Virus record (IMG/VR): IMGVR_UViG_3300025122_000062
Location: 1-37,437 of that record
Source of the DNA: a virus
DNA: 37,437 nt
Reading direction: 5' to 3' (one strand)
In this document: positions 7,142 to 15,175 of the stretch, piece by piece
Numbering within the stretch: the stretch's first letter is position 1
How the letters are laid out: the number at the start of each line of letters is the position of its first letter
The notes under the pieces: model-generated
Database searches by the model: none
What the model was told of the DNA's origin: nothing
The model's input: only the letters and a program-made list of their open reading frames with translations
Translations under genes and position numbers: made by a program

Positions 7142-7681
7142 TTATCTACCAAACGGCCAACCGGCAAATTCTTCAGAATCCATTATAGATTCAATTAATG
7201 AAACACAATAATCTTCATCTAATGAAGTAAATGTTATTTTATCTATATCATATCCTTCAGGATGTTTTTTGGCATAAAACAACATAGCACCATTTTCTGG
7301 TAGTTTATAGTTTGAGTTATCTTTTAGAGGTTTAATGTATTTATCATATACTTGTTGAGCAGACATTTCTACAAATAGCTGTTCTATACCATCAGTATCT
7401 GAATTGATTTCTTTTAATTCACCTTCCGAATTAGTATAAATTTTATCTTCTGTATTTTCTATAGTATATGGGTATACTTTTTCAATAGTAATAACTATTT
7501 TGGCACCACCGGTATAAATTGGAATTTTTATTAAGTCTTCTGTTGGGTGATACATTTTAGGAAATTGTTTAATTTCATATTCCTGTTTGTTTTCTACATT
7601 ACCACCAATGGTTTCCCATAGTTGCAATGATTCTTGAATCTTTGTTGCGATTCTTTCTGTTTGTTTTGATTTGTTTTCCAT
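7142..7681 (-). CDS. Hypothetical protein, 179 aa
   Basis: Unrecognised. The protein is acidic and soluble, with no transmembrane segment. It starts with a helical region (KSKQTERIATKIQESLQLWE), followed by a strand-rich middle (IPIYTGGAKIVITIEKV) and a conserved-looking ending ESIMDSEEFAGWPFGR. It lies between MGRK cassette 2 and the debris upstream of IMPDH. The codon and base composition resemble the core genes. I cannot assign a role. Confidence 0.55.
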   Translation of the reverse strand: MENKSKQTERIATKIQESLQLWETIGGNVENKQEYEIKQFPKMYHPTEDLIKIPIYTGGAKIVITIEKVYPYTIENTEDKIYTNSEGELKEINSDTDGIEQLFVEMSAQQVYDKYIKPLKDNSNYKLPENGAMLFYAKKHPEGYDIDKITFTSLDEDYCVSLIESIMDSEEFAGWPFGR

Positions 7682-7696
7682 GATTTTATTTTTATT

Positions 7697-7756
7697 TTAA
7701 TAAATTTCCCTCTCTTTGCCACAATATTCACAATTAACTACTATTCTTTTGCTCAT
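7697..7756 (-). pseudogene. Zinc-finger stub of a cassette endonuclease (19 aa)
   Basis: The ORF MSKRIVVNCEYCGKEREIY keeps one CxxCGK half of the zinc finger that opens many phage HNH endonucleases, then stops. It starts at the position, relative to the MGRK ORF, at which the intact GIY-YIG gene starts in copy 1: both use GGAGAAATACTATGAGCAAA. It is what is left of the nuclease carried by cassette copy 2. Confidence 0.55.
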
Positions 7757-7877
7757 AGTATTTCTCCATACGATGGGCGTTTATTTTCTTTTTATTACGT
7801 TCATAATAACGTTTCCATTGAGTAGCCTTTGCAACTTTCAATTCTTCTTTAGTTTGATATTTCTTTTTTCTTCCCAT
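7734..7877 (-). CDS. MGRK leader ORF, copy 2 (47 aa)
   Basis: A basic peptide beginning MGRKKKYQTKEELKVAKATQ and ending INAHRMEKYYEQKNSS. It has the same length as copy 1 (1307-1450), with almost the same last third in protein and DNA. The box TATATTTATA lies five bases before the ATG. Its 3' end overlaps the zinc-finger stub at 7697-7756 in another frame. The first reading frame is preserved although the nuclease is gone, which suggests the leader ORF either has a use of its own or was duplicated recently. Confidence 0.65.
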   Translation of the reverse strand: MGRKKKYQTKEELKVAKATQWKRYYERNKKKINAHRMEKYYEQKNSS

Positions 7878-7939
7878 CTATATATAAATATAACAGTATG
7901 ATAGAAATAGTGTGATAATTGATAATTTATAGTGATTCT
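7878..7939 (-). repeat. MGRK cassette 5' arm, copy 2
   Basis: On the minus strand it begins GAGAATCACTATAAATTA two bases after the stop of the methyltransferase at 7942, then runs through diverged tandem elements (ATTATCACACTA, TCTATCATACTG) to TATATTTATATATAG before the ATG. It parallels the arm at 1451-1511, including the left border and total length. Confidence 0.68.
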
Positions 7940-7941
7940 CA

Positions 7942-9576
7942 CTAAGGCTTCCAGAACACAAATATTGGTTCATATTTACTCCAACTACCCTTGTGATATA
8001 CTTTATTCTTCACACCGTCTGATGCTGAATCTAATCCTACCATTCTGGTCATAAGAAGCTTAAGCTTACCTTTATATACACAACCAAGCTCCTTTAATAT
8101 TTTAACCGAATCCCCTTCCAGATCAATATATTTATCAGTTCCAATTTTTATTGAAGCTATGTTCCAAAGTATATACCTATCATGTTTCAAGTATTCGAAT
8201 ATAGTAACCAATGTTGGTTCTAAGAAATTATCTCTCCAGTTATCGTAATCTGAATACTCATCCCATGATTGGCCTGTTCCTTTGTCACCGTACCGTTCCC
8301 TATTAAAGTAAGGTGGACTTGTGAATGCTATATCCAACGTTCCTTTGTACTTTTGAAACTCTGGATTATGTTGTATTAACTCTGAACCATTGTGGAATAA
8401 TTCAAATGTATTTGAAGTTCTAGTAATCTCAAAGAACTTACCAAATGTATCCGAAAAATCATCTACACAATTTTTGTTGTAAAAATCAGCCATGTACTCA
8501 TACCGTGATATACCAAGACTTGGTATAAAGTTATCAGGGTTTGGATCAGTACCAATGTAATGAAATTTCTTACGTGAGCTCATTGCACCGAGTATTCTAC
8601 CACCCCAACCACTTGATGAATCATATATGTTTAATGGTTCACTTTGTTTAATATGTGATGTATATGTTTCATATAGATACTTTGCAGTTAATGCTGGGAA
8701 ATTCACAGCAGGTTGTCCACAACTTAATCTAAACACACTAAATATCTTCGGAAAAATCTGTGTTGATTTATCATACCAACGAATCTGATATGAGTATTTC
8801 GTAACATTACCCGATTGTGACTCCGATTCCGATTCTAATTTATCAATATTAGATACTTGATGTGATTTTAACCACCCATTTTCTAAACATTGTTTTATTT
8901 CTTCATATGTACAATATAGATTATTAAATTCCAAAAACTGGTCATTAACTGTTCCATAATTTTCTAAGGTTGATTCCTTTACTTTAGATATTGATATATC
9001 ATAGTTAGAATATTCACCTCTAAATACGTTTCCATTGTGGATATCTTTAATCAACTCAAATCCAGTCTGTCCATTCCAAAATGGGTTTTCATCTGGTTTC
9101 GTAACAACCGAACGTGACCATGAATACATAGAGTCTCGTTTAACTGCTCGTTTCATTATCCTAATGAACTTTTCTTCCATATCAGGATCACCGAAATGGT
9201 CATATATTGAAATTCCATTATCAGATGATTTTCCACTTGATATCTTAGTTTTCAACATAGTAGGAAAAAACTGATTTACAACTGATGCATCTTTATTGAA
9301 ATTCTGTATAATTCCCAACGATTCGGTATCATCTGATAAATCTGTCTTTAAGAAATCACAACTGTTACCCTTTAGTTTTTTCAAAGAGGTTATAATATCA
9401 TTTCGATCTCTACCAATAACAGGTGGTGTGGAATTAACATCCCATTGGTGAGTGATTTCCTTTCGTAGTAATCGTGCCCAATTCGTAAATTCGTCATCAG
9501 ACATCTTTAATAATTGATAATATTCAATATTAGATTCTAATTCTTCAAACTTCGATCTCTCGTGAAAATAATTCAT
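7942..9576 (-). CDS. DNA methyltransferase with TSPPY motif, paralog 1 (544 aa)
   Basis: The catalytic part has a SAM-binding motif I of the form YDSSSGWGGRILGA (about residues 315-330), an acidic strand end YIGTDPN, and motif IV FTSPPYF. [TS]SPPY is typical of N4-cytosine and some N6-adenine DNA methyltransferases. A helix FPALTAKYLYETY comes before motif I, as in the paralogs at 19664-20890 and 33881-34948. The first 250 residues are unlike either paralog and may be a specificity or partner domain. It starts at an ATGA overlap with an EDxHD remnant and ends two bases before MGRK cassette 2. Likely role: modification of phage DNA to resist host nucleases. The methylated base is not determined. 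Confidence 0.75.
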   Translation of the reverse strand: MNYFHERSKFEELESNIEYYQLLKMSDDEFTNWARLLRKEITHQWDVNSTPPVIGRDRNDIITSLKKLKGNSCDFLKTDLSDDTESLGIIQNFNKDASVVNQFFPTMLKTKISSGKSSDNGISIYDHFGDPDMEEKFIRIMKRAVKRDSMYSWSRSVVTKPDENPFWNGQTGFELIKDIHNGNVFRGEYSNYDISISKVKESTLENYGTVNDQFLEFNNLYCTYEEIKQCLENGWLKSHQVSNIDKLESESESQSGNVTKYSYQIRWYDKSTQIFPKIFSVFRLSCGQPAVNFPALTAKYLYETYTSHIKQSEPLNIYDSSSGWGGRILGAMSSRKKFHYIGTDPNPDNFIPSLGISRYEYMADFYNKNCVDDFSDTFGKFFEITRTSNTFELFHNGSELIQHNPEFQKYKGTLDIAFTSPPYFNRERYGDKGTGQSWDEYSDYDNWRDNFLEPTLVTIFEYLKHDRYILWNIASIKIGTDKYIDLEGDSVKILKELGCVYKGKLKLLMTRMVGLDSASDGVKNKVYHKGSWSKYEPIFVFWKP

Positions 9577-9785
9577 TCGTTTATTATTACAAATTTACAT
9601 TTCAGTAAATCGGTTATTTCATTTTCTCTCATTATATCACGTTCTAAACTGTATTTGTGATTTTTTTCATAATACTCAATTACAATGTTTTTTTCTTTAC
9701 TGTACCCATCTACCCAATAACCAAGTTCTTCTATGTAAAATTCCCCACCGTTAAACGGTTTGATAATTAGTAGTTTGTATTTAAT
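9573..9785 (-). pseudogene. C-terminal remnant of an EDxHD-type endonuclease, about 70 codons
   Basis: This is the longest of the decayed tails. It reads GGEFYIEELGYWVDGYSKEK, then NIVIEYYEKNH and RDIMRENEITDLLKCKFVII, NE, stop. It matches the catalytic end of the intact enzyme (VDAYDTEKNVVLEYDERYH and DKIRQDIIGKLLKCKFIRI), including the probable E/D..H residues. An in-frame stop upstream removes the rest. Its TGA overlaps the ATG of the methyltransferase at 7942-9576. It fills almost all of the gap to the DruA-like gene. Confidence 0.72.
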
Positions 9786-9790
9786 CTAAA

Positions 9791-10951
9791 TTATCTACCT
9801 ACATCTTTGAGATATTGATATTTGAATGAATCCCACGAGCAACCTATACCATCAATATAATACAAATCCTCTGGTTTCAGTCTATTTTCATCATATAGTT
9901 TTTCGTATCGTCTGATAGCCTTAGGTTTCCACCACCTATTAATATAATCAACACCCTCAACAAACTTTTTCTTCATTACCAAATCTGATTCTTCAATCTC
10001 TGAACGTAGAAATTCATTACCATTGTCATACATTTGAGCCAAATAAACACCACGTTTAAATCCATGATGATATGTTTTTGCACTCACCCCAATATGTTTA
10101 AGAATACAATTTATAACATTCTGTTTGGGGCCCGTTCTACTAATGGCATCCTCAAATTGTTCAGGGTGATTTGTTTTCAACCAATGAGACCACGGGATAT
10201 ACACATCATCATCTGGTTTTGTTGCCGTTTGGCCTGTTGATTCACCAAGTGTTTTGAAATGTGGTAACCCATTATATTGAGAATGAACACCATATAATGA
10301 TGTAGTTGTAACACCTATCAGAACGTTATCATACTTTTGTTTCCAATAATCTCTGATTGCGGGTGTTGTTGTCATTGCTGCTATTAACTTTCCTCCGAGA
10401 AAATTAAATCCCAATGGTTGTGTACATACAATGGTCGAGGCAATTGTGGTATTATTCAGTTTACCTTTTTCAAATTTATCTTCCTTTTTCCAACCGATAT
10501 AATTATCACGTACCTTTATACTTGTAACATCAGATGCTAATGATATTTGGCCTAGTAACTTTCCACTAGTTCTATCAATAACATACACCTTTACGTTTCT
10601 ACCTGGATTAGCTGACCAACTCATGGTGTGAATCATTTTTCGAATATGAGTCCATTTCATCATTTCGTCTGAATTCTCTACGATTCTCACATATGGGTCT
10701 AACTCATTTATCTCACTAATGGTAAGTTCTTTGTTAGTTATATCGGTGGGTTTCCATTGCCAATCATAAAACCCAGCTATTGTAGATTTACGGCGTATCA
10801 TACTAGGTTCTTGTAATTCAACCCATTTTTTGTATAATGTCTGTTCTTCTACTGACATGGAACTTAAATAGTCCATGTTCTCCAGCAATAGTTTTTTCTC
10901 TAATTCGAGATCGAATTTGCTTCTATCTATACCGATATCCCAAAACTTCAT
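9791..10951 (-). CDS. DruA-like (DUF4338) protein
   Basis: The central part resembles the DUF4338 family, to which the Druantia defence protein DruA belongs: LLGQISLASDV (about 132-142), VRDNYIGW (about 147-154), LNNTTIAS, then LGFNFLGGKLIAAM, IRDYWKQKY, TTTSLYGVHSQYNGLPHF and LGESTG. The family's biochemical activity is unclear. Phage members may be derived from, or act against, host systems. It follows the glycosyltransferase gene by one base, so clamp, glycosyltransferase and this gene form one operon. The family call is by motif memory. Confidence 0.6.
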   Translation of the reverse strand: MKFWDIGIDRSKFDLELEKKLLLENMDYLSSMSVEEQTLYKKWVELQEPSMIRRKSTIAGFYDWQWKPTDITNKELTISEINELDPYVRIVENSDEMMKWTHIRKMIHTMSWSANPGRNVKVYVIDRTSGKLLGQISLASDVTSIKVRDNYIGWKKEDKFEKGKLNNTTIASTIVCTQPLGFNFLGGKLIAAMTTTPAIRDYWKQKYDNVLIGVTTTSLYGVHSQYNGLPHFKTLGESTGQTATKPDDDVYIPWSHWLKTNHPEQFEDAISRTGPKQNVINCILKHIGVSAKTYHHGFKRGVYLAQMYDNGNEFLRSEIEESDLVMKKKFVEGVDYINRWWKPKAIRRYEKLYDENRLKPEDLYYIDGIGCSWDSFKYQYLKDVGR

Positions 10952-10952
10952 A

Positions 10953-12053
10953 TTATAGTACTTTCCAATCTTTTAATGAATTCTTCCAATATAATCTCTC
11001 AGTAATCTTTTTTGTATTTGGTCGTTCTATTTTCCCATCTAAGTAATCTACTAGAATTTTAACAAATTCCTTTTTAGTATCATAAAATAGTGGATAATCA
11101 TCCCCAACCATTTCTTCATAACATAATCCACGTGGTAAAATGTACGGTACACCTACACTCAATCCATCAGTTGCACTCATACTCCAAGCTGAATATGTTC
11201 GGAAACAACCCACACCAATATCAGCAGATGCAACATTTTTTAAGTATTGATTCCTATCAATGGCTCGTATTGATTGAACATACGATCTATCCACGTCTGA
11301 AATTGAGGTTAAGACTTTGAAATCTTGTCGTATTTTCCACAACTTATCAATTTCCTTAAAGAACCATTCAGCTCCTGTGTATGGATTTGCACGGTGATTA
11401 AATAGAATTGTTTTAGGTTCAACCGTTCCAGTTGTAAATGATTCCGTTCCTAAATACCACGGCTGTATGATTTTATCTAACTTATCCAATACGTTTTGAT
11501 TGAAATAATCACCAGCTCTTTTAATAACCATACGTTTTACCCAATCCGAGTTAACCCCACACTCTTCCATTTGTAACATTCCTGTTACATTGGCTGTAAA
11601 ACTGTTATATTGGTATCCACCGTTTTCGGGGATTTCCCACCAATGACAATATCCAATGATACGTTGTCCCATCTTACTATAACGTCTTAGTATCAATGCC
11701 TGATTTGTCCATTCTGGTAAATGCGACCAAACAATATCGGTACTATCCCAATCTACTTTAGATTTAAAGAAATTCGAAGGAAATTGGGTTCGCATTACGG
11801 GTGGAAATGTACTGATTTTACCCATGTTTACCAAAGTAACGTTTGGGTATTTTATAAAATCAGCAGGTATATAACCATCAGGATACGGTATCGTGAAATG
11901 GTAATGTTCATTTTCTGTATTATTCAGAAATGATTTCATTACCAAAACAAACGAATCCGAATTGATGTCTTTATTTTTACCAAAATACGTATAGTTCGGT
12001 ATTATCAATACACGTTTATCGTATTTTGAATCACTACCTTTCCAGAATTCCAT
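10953..12053 (-). CDS. GT-B type glycosyltransferase (family 4/1-like)
   Basis: The protein opens with a Rossmann-type strand VLIIPNYTYFGKN. In the C-terminal half it has an ILFNHRANPYTGAEWFFK region and a donor-site-like segment ADIGVGCFRTYSAWSMSATD, then GLSVGVPYILP, typical of GT-B enzymes. There is no signal peptide or membrane segment, so it is cytoplasmic. In a phage genome rich in DNA methyltransferases the likely acceptor is a modified DNA base, but a protein or surface glycan cannot be excluded. It lies 13 bases after the sliding clamp and one base before the DruA-like gene, an arrangement that links it to replication. Confidence 0.65.
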   Translation of the reverse strand: MEFWKGSDSKYDKRVLIIPNYTYFGKNKDINSDSFVLVMKSFLNNTENEHYHFTIPYPDGYIPADFIKYPNVTLVNMGKISTFPPVMRTQFPSNFFKSKVDWDSTDIVWSHLPEWTNQALILRRYSKMGQRIIGYCHWWEIPENGGYQYNSFTANVTGMLQMEECGVNSDWVKRMVIKRAGDYFNQNVLDKLDKIIQPWYLGTESFTTGTVEPKTILFNHRANPYTGAEWFFKEIDKLWKIRQDFKVLTSISDVDRSYVQSIRAIDRNQYLKNVASADIGVGCFRTYSAWSMSATDGLSVGVPYILPRGLCYEEMVGDDYPLFYDTKKEFVKILVDYLDGKIERPNTKKITERLYWKNSLKDWKVL

Positions 12054-12066
12054 AACTACGTTATCT

Positions 12067-12780
12067 TTAGTTACTTATCTGTACCAAGTAATAATCTGAT
12101 GTGTAATTATCAATATCAAAGTGAATAGCCGCTAATCCCTGTGTTGAGATATCCAACACCGCATTTGTGGCATCTTTGTTAGCAACAAGAATCTCTTTCA
12201 AGTATGTAGCTGAAAATGAAATTGGGTCAACATCCTCTGTTACAGATGCATCAACCTCAATTGAAATACGGTTACTGTTAATCGAAGCGTATCCTAAGAT
12301 AATCTTAGCAACACCATCTTTAACCATAAAGGTAAAGTTATCTTCATCAGATAAAGCCGATTTTGCACGAATGAATTTGTTAATAAACTTGTCATCTAAT
12401 TTAATTTGTACATTAAATTCAGGTAACTTTTTCAAATCCGGAACAGTTGGTATTACTGATAAATCAGATAACATATAATTGATTGTTGATGATTTGTCAT
12501 TGAATTTAAGAGATACCAATTTATCCTCAACTTTATTCAATGTCAATGTAACATCCTCACCAAGTACCGATAACATTTTTACCAATTTACTTGTATCATA
12601 TATACCATAAGTGATAGGATCACTTTCAAACTCTTTCATTTGAACCACACCTAATACGGATTTATCATCTGATATAAATGATGTTTTTAATGTTGAAGAG
12701 TCTGATTCCCATTTTACGCTTTCAATAAGTCCGGACAAATGGTATTTGCTGACAAACTTTATCAATTTTGTTTTTTCCAT
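12067..12780 (-). CDS. Sliding clamp (gp45-like DNA polymerase processivity factor)
   Basis: At 237 residues it matches the T4 gp45 clamp in size. The repeated strand-helix pattern fits the two-domain clamp fold: GLIESVKWESDSSTLKTSFI, GIYDTSKLVKMLSVLGEDVT, then INYMLSDLSVIPTVPDLKKL and the ending HFDIDNYTSDYYLVQISN. It is loaded by the products at 3315-4268 and 2402-2887 and would tether the polymerase. It has its own strong-looking promoter (12812-12843), the best match in the window to the Bacteroidota consensus, and heads an operon with the glycosyltransferase and DruA-like genes. Confidence 0.9.
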   Translation of the reverse strand: MEKTKLIKFVSKYHLSGLIESVKWESDSSTLKTSFISDDKSVLGVVQMKEFESDPITYGIYDTSKLVKMLSVLGEDVTLTLNKVEDKLVSLKFNDKSSTINYMLSDLSVIPTVPDLKKLPEFNVQIKLDDKFINKFIRAKSALSDEDNFTFMVKDGVAKIILGYASINSNRISIEVDASVTEDVDPISFSATYLKEILVANKDATNAVLDISTQGLAAIHFDIDNYTSDYYLVQISN

Positions 12781-12799
12781 GTTTGTTTTTATTATAGTT

Positions 12800-12916
12800 T
12801 TATTTGTTATACAAAGATACGAAATTTATTTTACATATCCTAATTTTATTTTTATAAATTTGTTCATTTCCACAACTCGGACAATTTTTCTTCCATTTCT
12901 CTGATTTGTCGTTCAT
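12800..12916 (-). pseudogene. Zinc-finger stub of a cassette HNH endonuclease
   Basis: A 38-codon ORF starts MNDKSEKWKKNCPSCGNEQI, closely like the start of the HNH-type remnant at 19171-19497 (MKNELKKWKRNCPTCGKVIN). It then runs into the clamp promoter, where its reading loses family similarity (about residue 25 on). It overlaps the MGRK ORF copy 3 in another frame, as in the other cassettes. The nuclease part has been deleted. Confidence 0.5.
12812..12843 (-). promoter_or_regulatory. Bacteroidota-type promoter of the sliding clamp
   Basis: TTAGGA-N18-TATCTTTG on the minus strand. TATCTTTG is a full match to the Bacteroidota -7 consensus TAnnTTTG. The -33 side TTAGGA recurs at the same spacing before four other genes. 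The start codon is about 30 bases downstream, after an AT-rich leader without a Shine-Dalgarno sequence. Confidence 0.78.
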
Positions 12917-13037
12917 AATATTCTACCATTTTTTGTTTATTTATATTTTCTTTGTTCTTATGGTAGTACCTAAGAGACTTTTCACGATTAGCTATTAATC
13001 GTTCTTCATCAGTTTCGTATTTCTTAGTTCTTCCCAT
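12864..13037 (-). CDS. MGRK leader ORF, copy 3 (57 aa)
   Basis: Starts MGRTKKYETDEERLIANREK and ends in a coiled-coil-like helix (YYERQIREMEEKLSELWK) shared with copy 4. It is more diverged than copies 1 and 2. The TATATTTATA box (13042-13051) is four bases before the ATG and is preceded by a tandem TTTACTTTACTT repeat. Its 3' end overlaps the zinc-finger stub at 12800-12916. The cassette lies between the polymerase C-terminal piece and the clamp. Confidence 0.62.
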   Translation of the reverse strand: MGRTKKYETDEERLIANREKSLRYYHKNKENINKQKMVEYYERQIREMEEKLSELWK

Positions 13038-13041
13038 TGTA

Positions 13042-13075
13042 TATAAATATAAGTAAAGTAAAAAAAGTAAAGTAA
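13042..13075 (-). promoter_or_regulatory. TATATTTATA box and tandem repeat before MGRK copy 3
   Basis: On the minus strand two copies of TTTACTTTACTT lead directly into TATATTTATA, which ends four bases from the ATG. The layout (tandem 12-mers, then the box) mirrors the arm of cassette 1 although the repeat sequence differs. If TATATTTA is a -7 element, the transcript would start at or near the ATG and be leaderless. Confidence 0.5.
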
Positions 13076-13093
13076 TTATATGTTAAATAAATG

Positions 13094-14032
13094 TTAATCT
13101 TCACCAAAGTCAAAAAATACGGATGCAGCCTTGGCTTCATTTACCACTTGTCCCCATCCGAGAACCGAGTAAAAATCTTGTAATTTTTTGAGTAATTCAC
13201 GTTCAAATATCTTATCGTAATCAATATACGTTTTGATAAATTCAGTTATTTCATCGGGATCGTTATATCCCGTAAATCCAACCGCCGAGACTCCAAATGG
13301 ATTGTTTCTCATATATGCCCATTTAATCTTATCAGTATCCCTAACAGGTGCATATTTATATGGTGTTTTAAAGTGTTTCAACATATCATTATATGTTATA
13401 GCGGCTTTAACGTGAGCGGGTGTTCCCTTTTTATATCTAAATAACGTACCATCCGTAACCATATATTTTTTAAGTCCTTTAATAGCTGAATTCTTTGATA
13501 TTTCGGCTATATTAAGTTGGTTCATATTATGTTTGAAATCCATTATTAGATCACGTAATTCATTTTGTGTTTTACCACGTAATATATCAATGAGTACCGT
13601 TTTCATTAGGTTTGCAAATGATTCGGGAAATGATGATCTAACCACGTCCAATCCTTTTACATCTAGTTTATCAACTGGTACACCCTTATCCAAAATAATC
13701 CATTGGGCGTAACGTTTCTTAGCAATCCAAATACCAGCTTTAGCAATATATTCCTTTTTAATCTCCAAACGGTGATTATCTTTGGAAACGTTAAACACAC
13801 TAGGTGCTAACATATCATAGAAATCATTTAGATAATCTTGCATTTCACCAGCAATCTCATCTACGAACTTAGCGATTGTTTCTTGGTCATTATTTTCCCA
13901 AGTTGGCCGGCGATAGTTTAACATTGAAACAGCACTAAAAAATACTGAATCTGTATCAATGTAAATGTTCCAGTCTGACTGTTCCAGTTTTTCAACTGGC
14001 ACCTCAACTCGTTCAATCTTCTTTATAATCAT
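13094..14032 (-). CDS. Family B DNA polymerase, C-terminal piece (motif C and thumb)
   Basis: Motif C is intact as YIDTDSVFFS (24-33), giving the second catalytic aspartate pair. It is followed by the thumb-side KKRY element (105-108) and DVKGLDVVRSSFP. The C-terminus AASVFFDFGED resembles a clamp-binding tail. The first 19 residues (MIIKKIERVEVPVEKLEQS) are not polymerase-like and resemble the start of the window's C-inteins, but there is no C-intein core or terminal HN. The piece must act with 16923-18509 and 15665-16213 to make a polymerase. Its ATG lies inside the 3' end of the endonuclease gene at 14013-15032, a 20-base overlap. Confidence 0.88.
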   Translation of the reverse strand: MIIKKIERVEVPVEKLEQSDWNIYIDTDSVFFSAVSMLNYRRPTWENNDQETIAKFVDEIAGEMQDYLNDFYDMLAPSVFNVSKDNHRLEIKKEYIAKAGIWIAKKRYAQWIILDKGVPVDKLDVKGLDVVRSSFPESFANLMKTVLIDILRGKTQNELRDLIMDFKHNMNQLNIAEISKNSAIKGLKKYMVTDGTLFRYKKGTPAHVKAAITYNDMLKHFKTPYKYAPVRDTDKIKWAYMRNNPFGVSAVGFTGYNDPDEITEFIKTYIDYDKIFERELLKKLQDFYSVLGWGQVVNEAKAASVFFDFGED

Positions 14033-15032
14033 ATTCTGTTATTTCATTTTTGTGATTTATACGAATAAACTTACATTTTAATAGTTTACCAATAATATCT
14101 TGTCTAATTTTATCATGCTCTGATACACCTGGTCTTGTGTGATATCGTTCATCATATTCCAACACTACATTTTTTTCTGTATCATATGCATCTACAAAAA
14201 AACTTGTATTTGGTGGTGAATATTCGCCACCATTCTCAGCGTGTTGAAAATTATACCCATTATCTTTACCATATTGTTCTATTATTGGTATTGAATTTAT
14301 ATTGTATGCTGGTGAAAATACTTTATTTGATTTTACCATCAATTTCATATACTTAATAACTGAATCTGAGATTTGTTTTATTTCACTCGCTGGTCGTGGT
14401 CTGCCATAACACCCATTCTTTTCACCGAGTTTAGCGTTAGAACGATTATCATGATATTTTTGTTCCATTTCATCGGCTTTACGTTTGCCAAATTGATTAA
14501 CCCAACCATCATAATACGCTTTATTTAATTGATGATTAAATTGTCCTACCATTTTATCATCAGCCTCTATGTATAATTTCAACCATTCATCGGGCCAACC
14601 ATATAACTTTTGTCGGTTTTTGAATCGTAATTTAATCCTATCCAATTCCGAATCGGATATCCAATTCTCGTTTATATTTGTTATTATTTTATTTCGGTTC
14701 TTATTATATTCATTATACTGATCTAAATTCCAACCATATTTATCAAGTTTATACTCAAATGAATTACTATATGCTTGCCTATCCTTGTAAAGTTGCCATT
14801 TTATTTCACCCTCAATTTCACCATGTTTTTTAATAAAATTCTCGTATGTATTTTTTCGTTTACCGTGATATTGTTCTTTAGCTTTCTTAGCATCATCTTC
14901 ATTCATTTTTTTGAATATCATAAAATACTCTAATGTTCCTGGTATTCTACTTAACCTCATTCGCTCAGCTTCTTCACCTTTATAACCTTTATCTAACCAA
15001 TATTTTAATGTCCTTGCACTTCCTTTACTCAT
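14013..15032 (-). CDS. EDxHD-type homing endonuclease in the second DNA polymerase break
   Basis: The C-terminal catalytic part reads FFVDAYDTEKNVVLEYDERY, then H, DKIRQDIIGKLLKCKFIRI. It fits the EDxHD subgroup of the PD-(D/E)XK/Vsr superfamily described for free-standing endonucleases in fractured phage genes. The N-terminal two thirds is basic and carries YENFIKKHGEIEGEIKWQLY-like DNA-contact repeats similar to the gene at 36130-37386. There is also a NUMOD3-like NGCYGRPRPASEIKQISDSV. It sits between polymerase motifs B and C and probably cleaves the uninterrupted polymerase allele. Five decayed copies of its tail occur elsewhere. A near-match of the TATATTTATA box (GATATTTATA, 15070-15079) and AAAGGA precede its ATG. 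Confidence 0.8.
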   Translation of the reverse strand: MSKGSARTLKYWLDKGYKGEEAERMRLSRIPGTLEYFMIFKKMNEDDAKKAKEQYHGKRKNTYENFIKKHGEIEGEIKWQLYKDRQAYSNSFEYKLDKYGWNLDQYNEYNKNRNKIITNINENWISDSELDRIKLRFKNRQKLYGWPDEWLKLYIEADDKMVGQFNHQLNKAYYDGWVNQFGKRKADEMEQKYHDNRSNAKLGEKNGCYGRPRPASEIKQISDSVIKYMKLMVKSNKVFSPAYNINSIPIIEQYGKDNGYNFQHAENGGEYSPPNTSFFVDAYDTEKNVVLEYDERYHTRPGVSEHDKIRQDIIGKLLKCKFIRINHKNEITEYDYKED

Positions 15033-15085
15033 ATTATATCCTTTACATTGATACGTTAATGTATCTATGTATAAATATCATATAA

Positions 15086-15175
15086 TTAAGTTTTACATTC
15101 ACTTTTAGATAATTTAGAATTAATCCATATTGTATCTACATCGACTTCTATTTTTTGTATGTTTTTAATCTTCAT
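15086..15175 (-). other. 29-aa ORF resembling the start of a C-intein ORF
   Basis: MKIKNIQKIEVDVDTIWINS plus nine more residues. Its ATG overlaps the end of the EDxHD remnant 15165-15299 just as the polymerase C-terminal piece (MIIKKIERVEVPV) overlaps the intact endonuclease. The likeness of both the junction and the first 13 residues suggests a duplicated endonuclease/C-part junction that has since decayed. It may not be translated. Confidence 0.4.
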
